Assembly: GCF_000963965.1 (NCBI RefSeq)
Contig: NZ_BAMX01000014.1
Location: forward strand, 124,001-188,000
Direction of reading: 5' to 3'
DNA from: Acetobacter orientalis
Lineage (GTDB): Bacteria; Pseudomonadota; Alphaproteobacteria; Acetobacterales; Acetobacteraceae
DNA length: 64,000 bases
Below the pieces are notes generated by a model. That model searched no databases. It saw only the letters and a list, made by a program, of their open reading frames with translations, and was not told where the DNA came from. Positions 26,063 to 33,149 of the stretch are shown here, piece after piece; positions within the stretch are counted from its first letter, which is position 1; each line of letters begins with the position of its first letter. The position numbers and the translations under genes were made by a program.

Positions 26063-26278
26063 TTACTCAGTCTCGCGTTCTAAATCAGCGGCATGGTCGT
26101 TGCTGACGTTCGGCTCTCTCGACAAGATTAGGAACATCTCAAGCAGCCCAAGCGACATCTCTCGTTTTCCGTACTCCCATTTTTGCCACGTCCGCAGATG
26201 GACACGCATCATGTCAGCCGATTCCTGTTGCGTCAGACCTGCCTTCTGCCTTGCAGTCTTGATGTCGTCCGGCGTCAT
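26063..26278 (-). CDS. Small HTH transcriptional regulator (WxKWExG type)
   Basis: This small Cro/CI-type DNA-binding protein of about 71 residues starts at ATG 26278 behind GGAGAGAGG. It reads MTPDDIKTARQKAGLTQQES, a recognition-helix region, and the signature LRTWQKWEYGKREM. It is the third gene of an operon with the acidic protein and a similar HTH gene; its ATG lies 1 bp after the preceding stop. A third paralog lies at 31370-31564. All three share the K-x-R-x-x-x-GLTQ and TW[QR]KWE signatures. The target is unknown; control of element genes is likely. Confidence 0.75.
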   Translation of the reverse strand: MTPDDIKTARQKAGLTQQESADMMRVHLRTWQKWEYGKREMSLGLLEMFLILSREPNVSNDHAADLERETE

Positions 26279-26279
26279 A

Positions 26280-26477
26280 TCACCCTCTCTCCTTCGTCTT
26301 GATGATGAACAGGTCATGCAGGATGCCCGGCATGGGGTGCCTCCCGTATTCCCATTTCTGCCATGTCGAAAGCGTAACGGAGACCAACGCCCCGGCCTGT
26401 TTTTGCGTCAGACCGGAGGCGAGACGTGACGCCCGGATTTTGCCGGGCGTCGGATGGCTGCGGTCAGTCTTCGTCAT
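26280..26477 (-). CDS. Small HTH transcriptional regulator (WxKWExG type)
   Basis: This 65-residue HTH protein starts at ATG 26477, which overlaps the end of the acidic-protein gene by 14 bp, so translation is probably coupled. It contains PGKIRASRLASGLTQKQAGA and LSTWQKWEYGRHPMPG, closely similar to its downstream neighbour and to the protein at 31370-31564. The C-terminal ILHDLFIIKTKERG parallels EMFLLKTQ of the third paralog. No ligand domain is present, so it is a minimal DNA-binding unit. Confidence 0.75.
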   Translation of the reverse strand: MTKTDRSHPTPGKIRASRLASGLTQKQAGALVSVTLSTWQKWEYGRHPMPGILHDLFIIKTKERG

Positions 26478-27222
26478 CGCTGTCGCCGTCCTCGTCTTCG
26501 AGATTGTCTTCCATAAACACTTCGGCAACTCTGTTCAAAGCGTCAGCAAGCACGTTCGGGACGGTGATGTAATGATAATCTTCGGAGCCGTAGATTTTGA
26601 CGATCCGGCCGTCTCCCCACGTTTCCCCTGTTTTCATCATCGTGCGCTCGACGCCGTAAGCGCGATCCCCGGACTCGACGCGGATCAAGAATTCGTAGCC
26701 GACAATGTTGGATGGGCCTGAATATACCGGTTTTCTGCTGACGAGTGATGCTATCCACTCGCTCTCGCCATCATCATCATCATCATCGTCGTATGATGCA
26801 GCGTGATCACTAGCAGCCTCATCGATTTTCGCTGTTACGACGTCACCGATCAAGTCAAGGAATCGGTCTTCGTCGCAGTCGTCATCATCGTCGAAGCTGA
26901 TCGGAAATTTCACACCGAAGAATTTCACTTCGTCGAATTTGTGATTGGACGTGTGGACGTCATCAACGTCACCGTCTTCATCGCTCGCGTATTGCATATC
27001 TTCGATGTCGATGCCCAGACGCTCGTTTCTGATGTCAATATTGCAGTATTTGATGACGCCGTTTCCGAAGTCGATCTCGTCCATCACTGTGTCGAACATG
27101 ATCTCCCAAGCGTCTTCATCAGACGCGATCTTTTCAAACTGCTCGCGCGTCAGTGCCGAGATCATCTTGTTCTCGATCGCCGTTACTTCCTTGGCGGCTG
27201 CATCATTCACTGAATTTGTCAT
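26464..27222 (-). CDS. Hypothetical highly acidic protein (252 aa)
   Basis: This soluble protein has a strikingly negative charge: a DDDDDCDED block (about residue 112), a run of seven Asp (about 145-151) and an acidic C-terminus ending DEDGDSDDED. Between them are more ordinary segments, such as REQFEKIASDEDAWEIMFDT and YEFLIRVESGDRAYGVERTM. No family is recognised. Strong acidity with beta-rich segments recalls DNA-mimic or histone-mimic proteins used as anti-restriction or regulator-binding factors, but that is only an analogy. It is the first gene of a three-gene leftward operon with two HTH genes. Confidence 0.65.
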   Translation of the reverse strand: MTNSVNDAAAKEVTAIENKMISALTREQFEKIASDEDAWEIMFDTVMDEIDFGNGVIKYCNIDIRNERLGIDIEDMQYASDEDGDVDDVHTSNHKFDEVKFFGVKFPISFDDDDDCDEDRFLDLIGDVVTAKIDEAASDHAASYDDDDDDDGESEWIASLVSRKPVYSGPSNIVGYEFLIRVESGDRAYGVERTMMKTGETWGDGRIVKIYGSEDYHYITVPNVLADALNRVAEVFMEDNLEDEDGDSDDED

Positions 27223-27767
27223 TTGCTTAGAACCTCACTTGATATTTCGACACGGAAGAAATTCCCACGCCGCTGACATCTTAGTGTTCAGCCGCCTTTT
27301 CGGCGGTCATCATCAGGAAAGGCTATCTGCTTCTGATAATATCTATATACATCGTATAGCTACAAAATGCAAGTCTTTTCAGGAATTATTTTTATAAAAC
27401 AAAGCATATCGGCCATATTTTTATGTATATGCCGTCAACACTCAGGTATATAATCATATAACTACTGATAACATGTTATAAGAGATGGATTATTATTTGT
27501 GAATGTCTCGTAAGCGGGATAAGCGGCGGCAGCCGCGTCCTGCCTCCTCCTCCTTCCCGAGACCCCCTTCAGAATATCGTAATCATTAAATACATCTCGG
27601 AACATTCAGTCTGATTCCGCACGATTCAATAAAATCTCTGACTAAACCATGGCGTTGTCATTGATGGGTGCGCGATTCATGCGCTATGCAAAAATCGGGG
27701 GTATAGAATAGGACTTGAGCAATCGCTCGGGTGCCCCAGTCGTGCGACCGGCTGGGGCAAACTTGCA
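27223..27767. other. Divergent intergenic region with one reverse dispersed repeat
   Basis: This 545-bp region between the leftward acidic-protein operon and the rightward antirepressor gene is strongly A/T-rich in its centre (about 27330-27500). It carries copy C of the dispersed repeat. It should contain two divergent promoters. I see no gene or structured RNA. Confidence 0.5.
27525..27572 (-). repeat. Dispersed element repeat, copy C
   Basis: This reverse-strand copy reads from CTGAAGGGGG (27572) to GGCTGCCGCC (27525). As in copy E, the bases outside the CTGAAG end read GATT-CGA-ATT-like, extending the shared sequence. Confidence 0.65.
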
Positions 27768-28787
27768 ATGATGAGACGCATCAAAATGCAAGCCGATCTG
27801 TTTAACGCACCCGCCTGCAATCAGCGCATTTCTACACTCAATTTTGAGGGCACTCCGATCCGCATAACGGATGTTGGTGGTGACCCGTGGTTCCTGTTGT
27901 CTGACGTATGCGTTGTCCTCGAAATCCGCAACCATCGCCACGCGGCGGCACGTCTTGATCCTGACGAAAAGGGTGTCGTTAGTAACGACACCCTTGGCGG
28001 CCCGCAGAAAACTGCCGTTATCAACGAGTCTGGGCTGTACACGCTGACGTTTGATAGCCGCAAACCGGCCGCAAAGCGATTCAGGAAATGGGTGACATCT
28101 GAGGTCTTGCCATCAATCCGCAGAACCGGCTCATATCACGTTGCCCAGCCGGCGGATGTATCACCCCCGGCACCAACGCTCTCGATGGCAGAGATGACGC
28201 TTGCCGTGATCGGCGATCTACAGAAACAAGTCGAGACGCACAAATTGCAAATCGCAGAACATCTCGACACAATCGCAAGCCATACCGAACTCTTGAATTA
28301 CAGTATGCCTCGGGCCGCGATTCACGACCGTCTGATTTATGCAGACGGAACACTCACGCTCTCAGATGCCGCAAAAACAATCGGTGTCCAGCCGCGCAAA
28401 TTCATCGCATTGCTGCGCCGGGAAGGGTGGCTTTTCCGCCGTGGAAAATCGCCCCTTGCTGCATATCAGGACAAGATCAAATCCGGTTATCTGACACACA
28501 AGATTTCAGTTATCCTCACCCCCAACGGCGACGAGAAGATGACTGAACAGGTAAGGGTCACGTCGAAAGGGTTAGCAAAACTCGCGCGTCTCGTGCCGGC
28601 ATCTCTCAAGACCAACGCCGACGTTTCTATGCCCGCGCCCGCGCAAGTGACATTTGCCAGTCATCGTGTCGAGGACGGCACGCGAGCCAGATACAGACGC
28701 GACGCAGAACGACGGGAACTGCAACGGCAGGCAGAATTTGAGGCGTATCAAGCAGAATCAGAGAGGCATCGCACTGAATACTATTGA
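27768..28787 (+). CDS. Phage-type antirepressor with Bro-N and KilA-C (ANT) domains
   Basis: This 339-residue DNA-binding regulator is like those of temperate phages and their satellites. The Bro-N domain (about 15-120) shows IRITDVGGDPWFLLSDVCVV, ETGL-like NESGLYTLTFDSRKP and FRKWVTSEVLPSIRRTGSY. After a linker, the KilA-C domain (about 185-275) shows LSDAAKTIGVQPRKFIALLR and GWLFRRGK, then VTSKGLAKLARLV. The C-terminus is Arg/Glu-rich. The ATG at 27768 or 27786 could be used. It is convergent with the primase operon across a bidirectional terminator. Its likely role is to relieve repression of element genes. Confidence 0.85.
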   Translation: MMRRIKMQADLFNAPACNQRISTLNFEGTPIRITDVGGDPWFLLSDVCVVLEIRNHRHAAARLDPDEKGVVSNDTLGGPQKTAVINESGLYTLTFDSRKPAAKRFRKWVTSEVLPSIRRTGSYHVAQPADVSPPAPTLSMAEMTLAVIGDLQKQVETHKLQIAEHLDTIASHTELLNYSMPRAAIHDRLIYADGTLTLSDAAKTIGVQPRKFIALLRREGWLFRRGKSPLAAYQDKIKSGYLTHKISVILTPNGDEKMTEQVRVTSKGLAKLARLVPASLKTNADVSMPAPAQVTFASHRVEDGTRARYRRDAERRELQRQAEFEAYQAESERHRTEYY

Positions 28788-28804
28788 GCGCATTGCCCGG
28801 AAAC

Positions 28805-28842
28805 AAAATAAAAGCCCCGCAATTATTCGGGGCTTTTATTTT
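28805..28842. terminator. Bidirectional rho-independent terminator
   Basis: A long perfect hairpin (AAAATAAAAGCCCCG and CGGGGCTTTTATTTT) lies between the convergent antirepressor and proline-rich protein genes and gives a U-tract on both strands. Confidence 0.9.
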
Positions 28843-28845
28843 GCG

Positions 28846-29238
28846 TTAGAGGGATCGTCCATCTTTCTTTTCTGTTTGTTTCTGCTCCGGCACTGATACG
28901 TGTGCTTTTTCTCTAGCGGCGGCCATTTTTCCCAGAGCCGTGCGGGGCTGTTGTGATGCTGACGGACGAGATGGCGGCGGCATGGCCTGAATGGGTGCGG
29001 GCTTCTGTTTCGATGCGTTGTTGATCGGAGCCAGTTTTTTTGGCGGCAAGGGAGGCGGTTTAGGCGGTTTAGGCGGAAGCGGCGGCAACGGTTCAGGTTT
29101 GAATTCTGGCTCTTGAATTGGGCCAGTATGTTCAGGAATAGTGAATGTCACCGCCGGTTGCGGCGCCTTTTCCCTCTCTTTTTTGTCTCCGTCAGACGGC
29201 TCATGATTCTGCGGTCGTCCCGAAAGATTTTGTTTCAA
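28846..29238 (-). CDS. Hypothetical proline-rich protein sharing a C-terminal motif with the primase
   Basis: This 130-residue low-complexity protein has a long proline/lysine-rich centre (PLPPLPPKPPKPPPLPPKK, about 50-68) and a charged C-terminus containing ALGKMAAAR. The same nine residues occur near the C-terminus of the upstream primase-like protein, where the DNA is also similar. The start appears to be TTG 29238, directly after the stop of a 35-codon ORF. It is the last gene of the leftward primase operon. The shared motif could be a common docking peptide or a trace of partial duplication. Confidence 0.55.
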   Translation of the reverse strand: MKQNLSGRPQNHEPSDGDKKEREKAPQPAVTFTIPEHTGPIQEPEFKPEPLPPLPPKPPKPPPLPPKKLAPINNASKQKPAPIQAMPPPSRPSASQQPRTALGKMAAAREKAHVSVPEQKQTEKKDGRSL

Positions 29239-29346
29239 TCATTTTTCGACATCAGCGCCAGCGGCTTCAGATAGGCCGCTGCTGAGAGTCTGAGCCGCCC
29301 CGGCTGAGAGTGAAAATGCGGCACGAATTGCAGAAATTATCGACAT
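29239..29346 (-). CDS. Short ORF, 35 aa, between primase and proline-rich genes
   Basis: The ATG at 29346 follows AAGGGG at 9-bp spacing. The frame encodes MSIISAIRAAFSLSAG followed by AAQTLSSGLSEAAGADVEK and stops at 29239, immediately before the next gene's TTG. Its start overlaps the primase 3' end by 10 bp. The peptide is Ala/Ser-rich and amphipathic. Tight packing and a good ribosome-binding site argue for translation, but no homolog is recognised. Confidence 0.45.
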   Translation of the reverse strand: MSIISAIRAAFSLSAGAAQTLSSGLSEAAGADVEK

Positions 29347-30599
29347 AGAGATTGCCCCTTTTCGTCAATTTGTCTGTCTGTTTGTTTTTCTTGCTCATCT
29401 CGTCGCGCTGCGGCCATTTTGCCCAAAGCCGAAACCGGGCGAATTGATCTGGGCTGCATGACCTGTTGTGGCCGGGTCGCGCCATTTCTGTAATTAAGCA
29501 GCGCCTGTTTTGTTCGTTCGACGTTTCCCACCACGTTGTGCGAACACATTTTCAACGCATCGTTCAGTGTTTTCTCGCAGAACGTCGATTCAGCATGAGT
29601 GATCTTAACAAACGGATATTCGACACCCCACGCCTTACCTTCGACATCGCGGGCGTGTTTGGGTTTCACATTGCGATAGCCAGCCAGACGGATGCCATGG
29701 CGGAGACCGGAGATGCGATGGTCGCCGAAATCGCGATTTAGCGATTGGAAGTATTGATGCAGCCCGCGCCGATCAAAGCATGAATCATCATTGCCGACGG
29801 CGTCTTTGAATCTGAACGGTTCTTTCGGCACACGAAAGATAATCTGATGACTGTTCCACGACGTTTGAAGCGCAAGACAGGGTTTGAAACCCGCATCAAT
29901 CCACGATTTCACCGGCGATTCAGACTCCTTGCCGTGGAGATCAAGGGCATCATCGACGAGGATGTAAAAGCAATGCCGATCCATAGGCGTCAGCAAAACA
30001 TTAAGACCCTCTCCATTGCGTTGACGTAACATGCCGACGCAATTTTGAACGTCTTTCGTGTTGAAGAATTTCTCGACCTTCTCGCCGTTTTGCGTCCGTT
30101 TTCCGACAAGATAGCCAAATTTTCCTTTCCGTTTTTCGGGTGCAACCTCCTGATCTGGCGGCATTTTTTCAAAGTCAGATTCCGTCACTGCTTCGAGAAG
30201 AGCATCTTTTTGGGTCGCTTCATCCGCCTCCTTAAACATCAGCGTCAAGCGGGCTTCTGAACACCCCAGGGCGTCCATTTGCTGTTTAACGAGTTTGTTG
30301 ATGACGATTTCGGAATCAAACAGTTCTCGTTCAACCTGCTTGATTCCGATGTTCCGTTCGTGCGTCTGATCATCAGCGAAATGCTCGTGAAGCCATTCAA
30401 GCGCTTGATTGTAGTCGCATTTTTTGGCGAATTTGACTGCGTCGATGGCATTTTCTAGCGGTCGCAGATTGTCGATGCGCCTGGGTATTGCTGTGTTTAT
30501 AAGCAGATCACCCGACGCGATCAGGGCCGCGTGGACGCCTGCTGGATCAAGGCGGCGCAAGCGGGCAACTTCTTCCCTTGAGATTTCATCCATTGTCAT
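29337..30599 (-). CDS. RepB-type DNA primase domain protein
   Basis: This 420-residue protein has a RepB-primase-like (archaeo-eukaryotic primase superfamily) domain in about residues 170-340. It shows LNVLLTPMDRHCFYILVDDA with the metal-binding aspartates, FKPCLALQTSWNSHQIIFRV and HGIRLAGYRNVKPKHARDV. The first 150 residues are a helical region of unknown role. Such proteins prime replication of plasmids and integrative elements. It lies upstream of the iteron-like field and the DUF927 protein and in an operon with small unknown genes. The C-terminus contains the shared ALGKMAAAR motif. Confidence 0.75.
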   Translation of the reverse strand: MTMDEISREEVARLRRLDPAGVHAALIASGDLLINTAIPRRIDNLRPLENAIDAVKFAKKCDYNQALEWLHEHFADDQTHERNIGIKQVERELFDSEIVINKLVKQQMDALGCSEARLTLMFKEADEATQKDALLEAVTESDFEKMPPDQEVAPEKRKGKFGYLVGKRTQNGEKVEKFFNTKDVQNCVGMLRQRNGEGLNVLLTPMDRHCFYILVDDALDLHGKESESPVKSWIDAGFKPCLALQTSWNSHQIIFRVPKEPFRFKDAVGNDDSCFDRRGLHQYFQSLNRDFGDHRISGLRHGIRLAGYRNVKPKHARDVEGKAWGVEYPFVKITHAESTFCEKTLNDALKMCSHNVVGNVERTKQALLNYRNGATRPQQVMQPRSIRPVSALGKMAAARRDEQEKQTDRQIDEKGQSLCR

Positions 30600-30649
30600 G
30601 ATCTCACATGATGATGTTGTTCTGCTTGATTATATCATCGATTTGCAGA

Positions 30650-30988
30650 TCAGATGACGTTCTGAGACCGAAGCCGATCTTTGACTGCTGCTAGGACTGA
30701 CCGGGTATTAAGCGACGTCTCTGCATACCAGTCATCATACAGTGCATCGTAATGAACCGAAGGAATGTCGTGAAAGTCGATACCAGCAAGTATCTCCGAT
30801 TTTCTGTTGAAGAAGATGCTGTATTTAGACCAGTATTCGTCGTCATCAGGTTCGTATCGCCGAACTTCACGATCCCGATCGTCTGGATCATCATGCCATG
30901 AGCGGACAAATTCCGGGGCTTTTTTCTTGACGACTAAGCCGCCGGCAGCGACGAGGCGATTGATGAGGGCAGTATTGATTTTTGACAT
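30650..30988 (-). CDS. Hypothetical small acidic/basic protein
   Basis: The most likely start is ATG 30988 (MSKINTALINRLVAAGGLVV), with AGGA about 9 bases upstream, giving 112 residues; the longer frame from 31078 overlaps its neighbour. The sequence has a charged middle (HDDPDDRDREVRRYEPDDDE) and aromatic-rich segments (YWSKYSIFFNRK, YDALYDDWYAE). No membrane segment or known domain is evident. It sits between the paralogous unknown genes and the primase gene in one leftward operon. Confidence 0.6.
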   Translation of the reverse strand: MSKINTALINRLVAAGGLVVKKKAPEFVRSWHDDPDDRDREVRRYEPDDDEYWSKYSIFFNRKSEILAGIDFHDIPSVHYDALYDDWYAETSLNTRSVLAAVKDRLRSQNVI

Positions 30989-31019
30989 GATCTGAATCCT
31001 GTTTGCTGAATCGTTCGGG

Positions 31020-31367
31020 TTATTCTGCTGAAAGTGCGATTTTCTCAGCATCACGCCGGGCCTGGGCCTCCGCTTCACGCTGACGAACCTCTTCGTAAAA
31101 CTGCCGCCCGGTCATGATCATGTCTGACATAACCCGGCCTTTTTTCATTTCCGTTTCGATTTCGGTGCGGCTGGAGGCGTCGAGGTAAAGGTATGCGCCA
31201 GAAGGCCACGTCAAACGATCATGGGAGTATGTCAGCCGGTCACGGCTCATCAGATCAATAATGATGCCTGCCGTGGCATTGATGACAACGTCACGTTTGA
31301 CGTCGAGGACTATCGCAAGTGACGCTTCTGTTGCATCGCCGGATACTGTCATTTTAGTAAACGACAT
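31020..31367 (-). CDS. Hypothetical protein, third member of a small paralogous family
   Basis: This 115-residue protein starts at ATG 31367, 2 bp after the HTH gene stop and behind GGAGAAG. Its first 80 residues align in layout with the proteins at 31561-31842 and 31869-32198. All have an N-terminal strand region, a central segment with an aromatic residue, and an LDxSxxTxI motif (here YLDASSRTEIETEM) leading into a C-terminal helix. A charged helical tail (EVRQREAEAQARRDAEKIAL) is unique to this member. Function is unknown. Confidence 0.6.
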   Translation of the reverse strand: MSFTKMTVSGDATEASLAIVLDVKRDVVINATAGIIIDLMSRDRLTYSHDRLTWPSGAYLYLDASSRTEIETEMKKGRVMSDMIMTGRQFYEEVRQREAEAQARRDAEKIALSAE

Positions 31368-31369
31368 GA

Positions 31370-31564
31370 TTACTTCTCCACAGATACTTTTGACTGCGTT
31401 TTGAGCAGAAACATTTCAAATGATGGTGGCGGCATACGATGCGTCCCAGCCTCCCATTTCCTCCATGTCGAAAGCGCAACGGATACTGTCTCTGCGGCGC
31501 ATTTCTGGGTCAGGCCTGCTGTTTTCCGGGCTGTCCTGATTGAAGACGGGTTGGGCGGCGTCAC
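31370..31564 (-). CDS. Small HTH transcriptional regulator (WxKWExG type)
   Basis: I place the start at GTG 31564, which overlaps the upstream stop (GTGA) and follows AAGGGG; an ATG at 31585 is possible but has worse spacing. The protein of about 64 residues reads MTPPNPSSIRTARKTAGLTQ and VALSTWRKWEAGTHRMPPP, clearly paralogous to the two HTH proteins at 26.06-26.48 kb. It is embedded between two members of the small paralogous unknown family, all translationally coupled, suggesting that regulator and unknowns act together. Confidence 0.75.
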   Translation of the reverse strand: MTPPNPSSIRTARKTAGLTQKCAAETVSVALSTWRKWEAGTHRMPPPSFEMFLLKTQSKVSVEK

Positions 31565-31842
31565 GACACGCCCCTTGCTACACATGCGGAGGCGGGCATC
31601 AATGAGCGCAAAAAACCTGCGATCTTTGTGCGTGCTGAGAGATCGACGAGGAAATCGTCAATCTCGAATTCTGCGACACCGTCAGGCCGATGCCAGATTT
31701 TTATGGTGTGCTCATCGCGCTGCATGACAAGCATACGCCCTTCCCAGCCGCCCAGGACGCGCATTTCCCATGCTTGTGCCAGGGCAAATTTGAGTGCGGC
31801 GCTGTCATCTGTTGCAATGACGTTTTTGATGTCCAATTTCAT
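31561..31842 (-). CDS. Hypothetical protein, second member of a small paralogous family
   Basis: This 93-residue protein starts at ATG 31842 behind GGGAGGAA. It resembles its upstream neighbour: MKLDIKNVIATDDSAALKFA against MFDIDDIISRDDADELADFM, and VDLSARTKIAGFLRSLMP against LDVASNSAITNLLLSQMP. It is probably a small alpha/beta fold in which DNA or protein binding cannot be judged. The stop overlaps the next gene's GTG start. No known family is recognised. Confidence 0.65.
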   Translation of the reverse strand: MKLDIKNVIATDDSAALKFALAQAWEMRVLGGWEGRMLVMQRDEHTIKIWHRPDGVAEFEIDDFLVDLSARTKIAGFLRSLMPASACVARGVS

Positions 31843-31868
31843 CTGATGTTCCTCCCGCGTCGTGCGAC

Positions 31869-32198
31869 TTAGGCTGATTGTGCGGGCTGATCCGACGGCA
31901 TTTGCGAAAGAAGAAGATTTGTGATGGCAGAATTCGATGCGACATCAAGATCAACGCCATCGATTTTGATGGCGGGAGCGCTGTATGCGCTGATCTCGAT
32001 GACATGATTGCGAAAGCGCACGATCGCCTGCTGCTTGTCGTTTGACATGCTGTAACTGCATACAGCGCTGCTCATGAAATCAGCGAGTTCATCTGCGTCG
32101 TCGCGAGAGATGATGTCGTCGATGTCGAACATTTTGAAGCGCGGCAAGAATGCGGAATTCTGGCGTGCTGGGCGCACTGAGGGCGCGAAATGACTCAT
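31869..32198 (-). CDS. Hypothetical protein, first member of a small paralogous family
   Basis: This 109-residue protein starts at ATG 32198 with CGGAGA about 8 bases upstream and opens the leftward operon that runs through the primase. After a 22-residue basic/aromatic leader it aligns with the next protein. Its core is MFDIDDIISRDDADELADFM, a central VRFRNHVIEISAY strand region, and LDVASNSAITNLLLSQMP. The operon promoter should lie in the A/T-rich stretch 32310-32460. Function is unknown. Confidence 0.65.
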   Translation of the reverse strand: MSHFAPSVRPARQNSAFLPRFKMFDIDDIISRDDADELADFMSSAVCSYSMSNDKQQAIVRFRNHVIEISAYSAPAIKIDGVDLDVASNSAITNLLLSQMPSDQPAQSA

Positions 32199-32269
32199 TT
32201 TAATTGTCTCCGCCTGACTTGCGTTGTAAAACGGAGGTGTGTGGCGCCCGCTTTACAGTGTGTGTCTCC

Positions 32270-32308
32270 AAGGGTCGCTTGGCTGGAACCAAGCGGCCCT
32301 TTCTTTTT
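32270..32308 (+). terminator. Plus-strand terminator-like hairpin without an assigned gene
   Basis: The arms AAGGGTCGCTTGG and CCAAGCGGCCCTT enclose a short loop and are followed by TTCTTTTT on the plus strand. No rightward gene ends here, so it may terminate a small or antisense RNA running against the leftward operon, or act as a transcription barrier. Confidence 0.55.
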
Positions 32309-32527
32309 GTCATCAAGACAGACCTGGAAATCTATCTGATAAAAATAATATAGGTCGTTTCGAGCGGTTTGTCAAGAAAAGACAAAAATAAAAATATGAT
32401 AAATCGTTATTATTATTGTTGTTTATTCGATATATGCTTTAGAAAGCTTGAGATGATTAGGTAAACATGTTTACATTACTGGTGGTGTGGTGATTATTGC
32501 CTAAAGGGCGGTGTGTTTAAGAAAAGT

Positions 32528-32686
32528 CTTCAGGGGGCTTGAAGAGGGCGTGGGGATTATCGGGCTGCCGCCCTGGATGGCGTTTACAAAGCCGGAGAGT
32601 TTCTTTTCTGAATCTTCAGGCGGTGAAGACGTGACCCCGCCGGCGGCAGCCGGCCATACGTCGTCCTTCTTCAAGGCCCCCTTCAG
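32528..32686. repeat. Dispersed element repeats, copies D (+) and E (-), inverted pair
   Basis: Copy D (32528-32572) reads CTTCAGGGGGCTTGAAG to GGGCTGCCGCC. Copy E (32642-32686) is the same unit on the other strand, giving an inverted pair about 70 bp apart. Both lie between the small-gene operon promoter and the iteron-like field. Confidence 0.65.
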
Positions 32687-32737
32687 AATCTCGGAATCAT
32701 ATTTATGCAAGGCGCGTTAATTGCGCTGTCTTCAAAC

Positions 32738-33075
32738 TATGCTAACCACCCTTGTTTTTTACTAACCAACCTCAACCATACAGGGTGGTTAGTAAAAAAT
32801 GACTGATTTTAGCCAATTTTCTATCTACTAGCCAACCTAACCACCCTAACCAACCATTTTTTATATATTATTACCACGCGCGATGCTTTTCCCATCGTCC
32901 CACGTCCGCCTGCCTCCCACCGCCCCGGTCAGAGCCGATACGCGTATATTAACACCTCACTACAATATCCTCGTAGAACAGGTTGGTTAGGTTGGTTAGG
33001 TTGGTTAGAGGTAAGTATCTCATTGATATTTCAGTATAATATGGTAACCACTCTGCCTCGTTTAGGGTGGTTAGT
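32738..33075. repeat. Iteron-like repeat field, candidate replication origin
   Basis: The field contains many copies of GGTTGGTTA or its relatives on both strands. CTAACCACCCT (32739) and AGGGTGGTTAG (32780) form a perfect inverted repeat, and a block of alternating TAACCAACC/TAACCACCC lies at 32829-32858. Three perfect tandem 9-mers run from 32981 to 33007, and GGGTGGTTAG recurs at 33065. The area is A/T-rich and lies between primase and helicase-like genes, as an oriV would. A cluster of regulator-binding sites is the main alternative. Confidence 0.6.
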
Positions 33076-33096
33076 GCCGAAGATGTGGCACAAAAA

Positions 33097-33126
33097 AAAG
33101 GCGGACAGAGCAACCTGTCCGCCTTT
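33097..33126 (-). terminator. Rho-independent terminator after the DUF927 gene
   Basis: The hairpin has arms AAAGGCGGACAG and CTGTCCGCCTTT, with a further U-tract on the minus strand, 24 bp beyond the DUF927 stop. Confidence 0.85.
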
Positions 33127-33149
33127 GGGGTCGGTTGTGCAATGAAGTT

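Noticed and set aside
26803-27397. Long plus-strand frames opposite the acidic-protein gene
   Set aside because: They are shadows created by the repetitive GAT/GAC codons of the acidic protein and lack ribosome-binding sites.
32940-33010. CRISPR-like array suggested by tandem 9-mers
   Set aside because: The repeats are directly abutting 9-mers without spacers and no cas genes are present; they fit iterons or operator sites.
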